The translations under genes and the position numbers were made by a program. Positions 62,916-64,000 of a stretch of 64,000 bases of DNA are shown here, one piece after another. The notes beneath the pieces are model-generated. The model made no database searches. It saw only the letters and a list, made by a program, of their open reading frames with translations, and was not told where the DNA came from. The stretch spans positions 131,501 to 195,500 of the forward strand of contig NW_027125105.1 in the NCBI RefSeq assembly GCF_024679245.1. The letters run 5' to 3'. This DNA comes from Pseudorasbora parva (Eukaryota > Chordata > Actinopteri > Cypriniformes > Gobionidae). Position 1 is the first letter of the stretch; each line of letters opens with the position of its first letter.

Positions 62916-64000
62916 TTAGTGGTGCTTGCTTTAGCAAGGCATCACTATTGTTCTCCACCATACTTATTATTATTATTATTATTCTTCTGGCCACTTATTT
63001 TGACGCGCTTCTCCTCCCACAAATTTTGTCAAACCCCAACCACTAAATAGCCAAAGTCGGCGGCCTATACGGGAATCGTGTGCTATGACTTTTATAAGGG
63101 ATCGGGGGTACGGTGTGCGCCCCAGGGGTGCAAACGTACCCCGAAAGTGCCATAGACGATTGATGGGGCGAAACTTTGACGCCTCGTAGCTCCGAGCGAG
63201 GATCTCAAACACACACATATATTACACGAAATTTGAAGGGGCTGATAGGATCTCTCAGCACACACATCTCAAAGGGGTGTAAGTTGTACCCCTGGGGTGC
63301 TAGAGCTCCCCAAAAATCGAAAAAAAGGCCCATTGACTTAACATGGGGAGGGTCGTCCCATGAAACGCATGCAACGCATGCGTTTCTCATTCAATGGTAA
63401 ATCCCATAGGGATTTTGTATTGAGCATAGCTCTGCTTCACAGACTCACAGAGACAAGGGGGTGGGCCCAATCTACTCAGACAACCAATCACTATCTCAGG
63501 ATCATGATGATGTTATTAAGCCACGCCCTAGCAACCGTTTAGAGCTCCCTAACAACCGATCCCATAGACTTCCATTGAAAAAGATCAAAGTTATATCTCT
63601 GGATAGGAGTGTCATAGAAACATGGGGGTGGGTTTGATTGACTCAGGGCATCAATGGCCAATCACAAATCACCTTCAACACTTACTAGCCACTCCCTAGC
63701 AACCATTATCAAGCACCCTAACAACCCAAATCCACAATCTATATCTTCACATCTGAACATCATAGAGACACGGGGGTTGGTTTATATCATTCATACTGGC
63801 AAGGAGCTTTTGGGGTATCATTATGGGATGGTGCCAAGCCACTCCATAGCAACCAAACAGAGTACCTTAGCAACCGTTCAGATCTCTGCATCAGAAAATC
63901 ATAGAGACACGGGGGTTGGTTTATATCATTCATACTGGCAAGGTGATTTTGGGGTAGCATTATGGGATGCTGCCAAGCCACTCCATAGCAACCAAACAGA
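62916..64000 (+). repeat. Satellite unit, A, one 5' module, cut by window end
   Basis: The A body continues to the last base in the CATAGAGACA repeat region. Whether it is short or long cannot be told. Confidence 0.85.

Noticed and set aside
5194..63981. Recurring 60-110-codon open frames in the array (for example starting MKRMQRMRFS or MTPRSSERGS)
   Set aside because: They recur because the DNA units repeat. Frames occur on both strands over the same DNA, span hairpins, and show no domain or start context. MKRMQRMRFS is simply the GCATGC dyad read as protein.

Overview
This window looks like genomic DNA from a teleost fish, probably a cyprinid (inference). The reasons are a fish-type Helentron (a Helitron with Rep, helicase and endonuclease domains), introns with GT/AG borders, long CA and TAC microsatellites, and an AT-rich repeat background. 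No ordinary host gene is visible, and almost everything present is mobile or satellite DNA. All coordinates and comparisons were made by eye without alignment software.

Layout. Positions 1-5294 are the 3' part of one Helentron, which enters the window inside its helicase. It carries the end of the coding region (3-2162) and about 3.1 kb of 3' non-coding sequence. A single 1.2-kb satellite-like unit follows (5295-6505). A second, apparently complete Helentron then spans about 6506-23146. It consists of terminal modules, a 1.3-kb satellite-type 5' region, a CTAGCAACC minisatellite, a stretch with splice-like signals, a 2,333-residue predicted Rep/helicase/endonuclease protein (12274-19863, one intron), and a 3' region nearly identical to that of the first copy. 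From 23147 to the window end lies a head-to-tail array of about 30 non-autonomous units, all on the + strand. Each regular junction ends in the same roughly 80-bp terminus, with a hairpin followed by CTAG.

The units fall into a few families: A-short (about 1.21 kb), A-long (about 2.1-2.3 kb, with two added minisatellites), B (about 0.65 kb), and C (a different first 250 bp joined to an A body). A-short lengths fit about 1,210 bp plus 0, 1 or 2 copies of a 51-54-bp module. The first 20 bases of that module are an inverted copy of the 3' subterminal sequence, which matches the asymmetric terminal inverted repeats known for Helentron/Helitron2 elements.

How it fits together. The autonomous Helentron and all the satellite units share their 3' terminus, and the second Helentron also shares its 5' 1.3 kb with the A units. 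The simplest reading is that the Helentron is the parent of the array and is itself one unit of it. The tandem organisation probably arose by rolling-circle amplification followed by unequal exchange. The two Helentron copies differ at only about fifteen sites over 2.16 kb of coding sequence, mostly silent, so they are young. The numerous 60-110-codon open frames in the array recur because the DNA repeats, and I do not treat them as genes.
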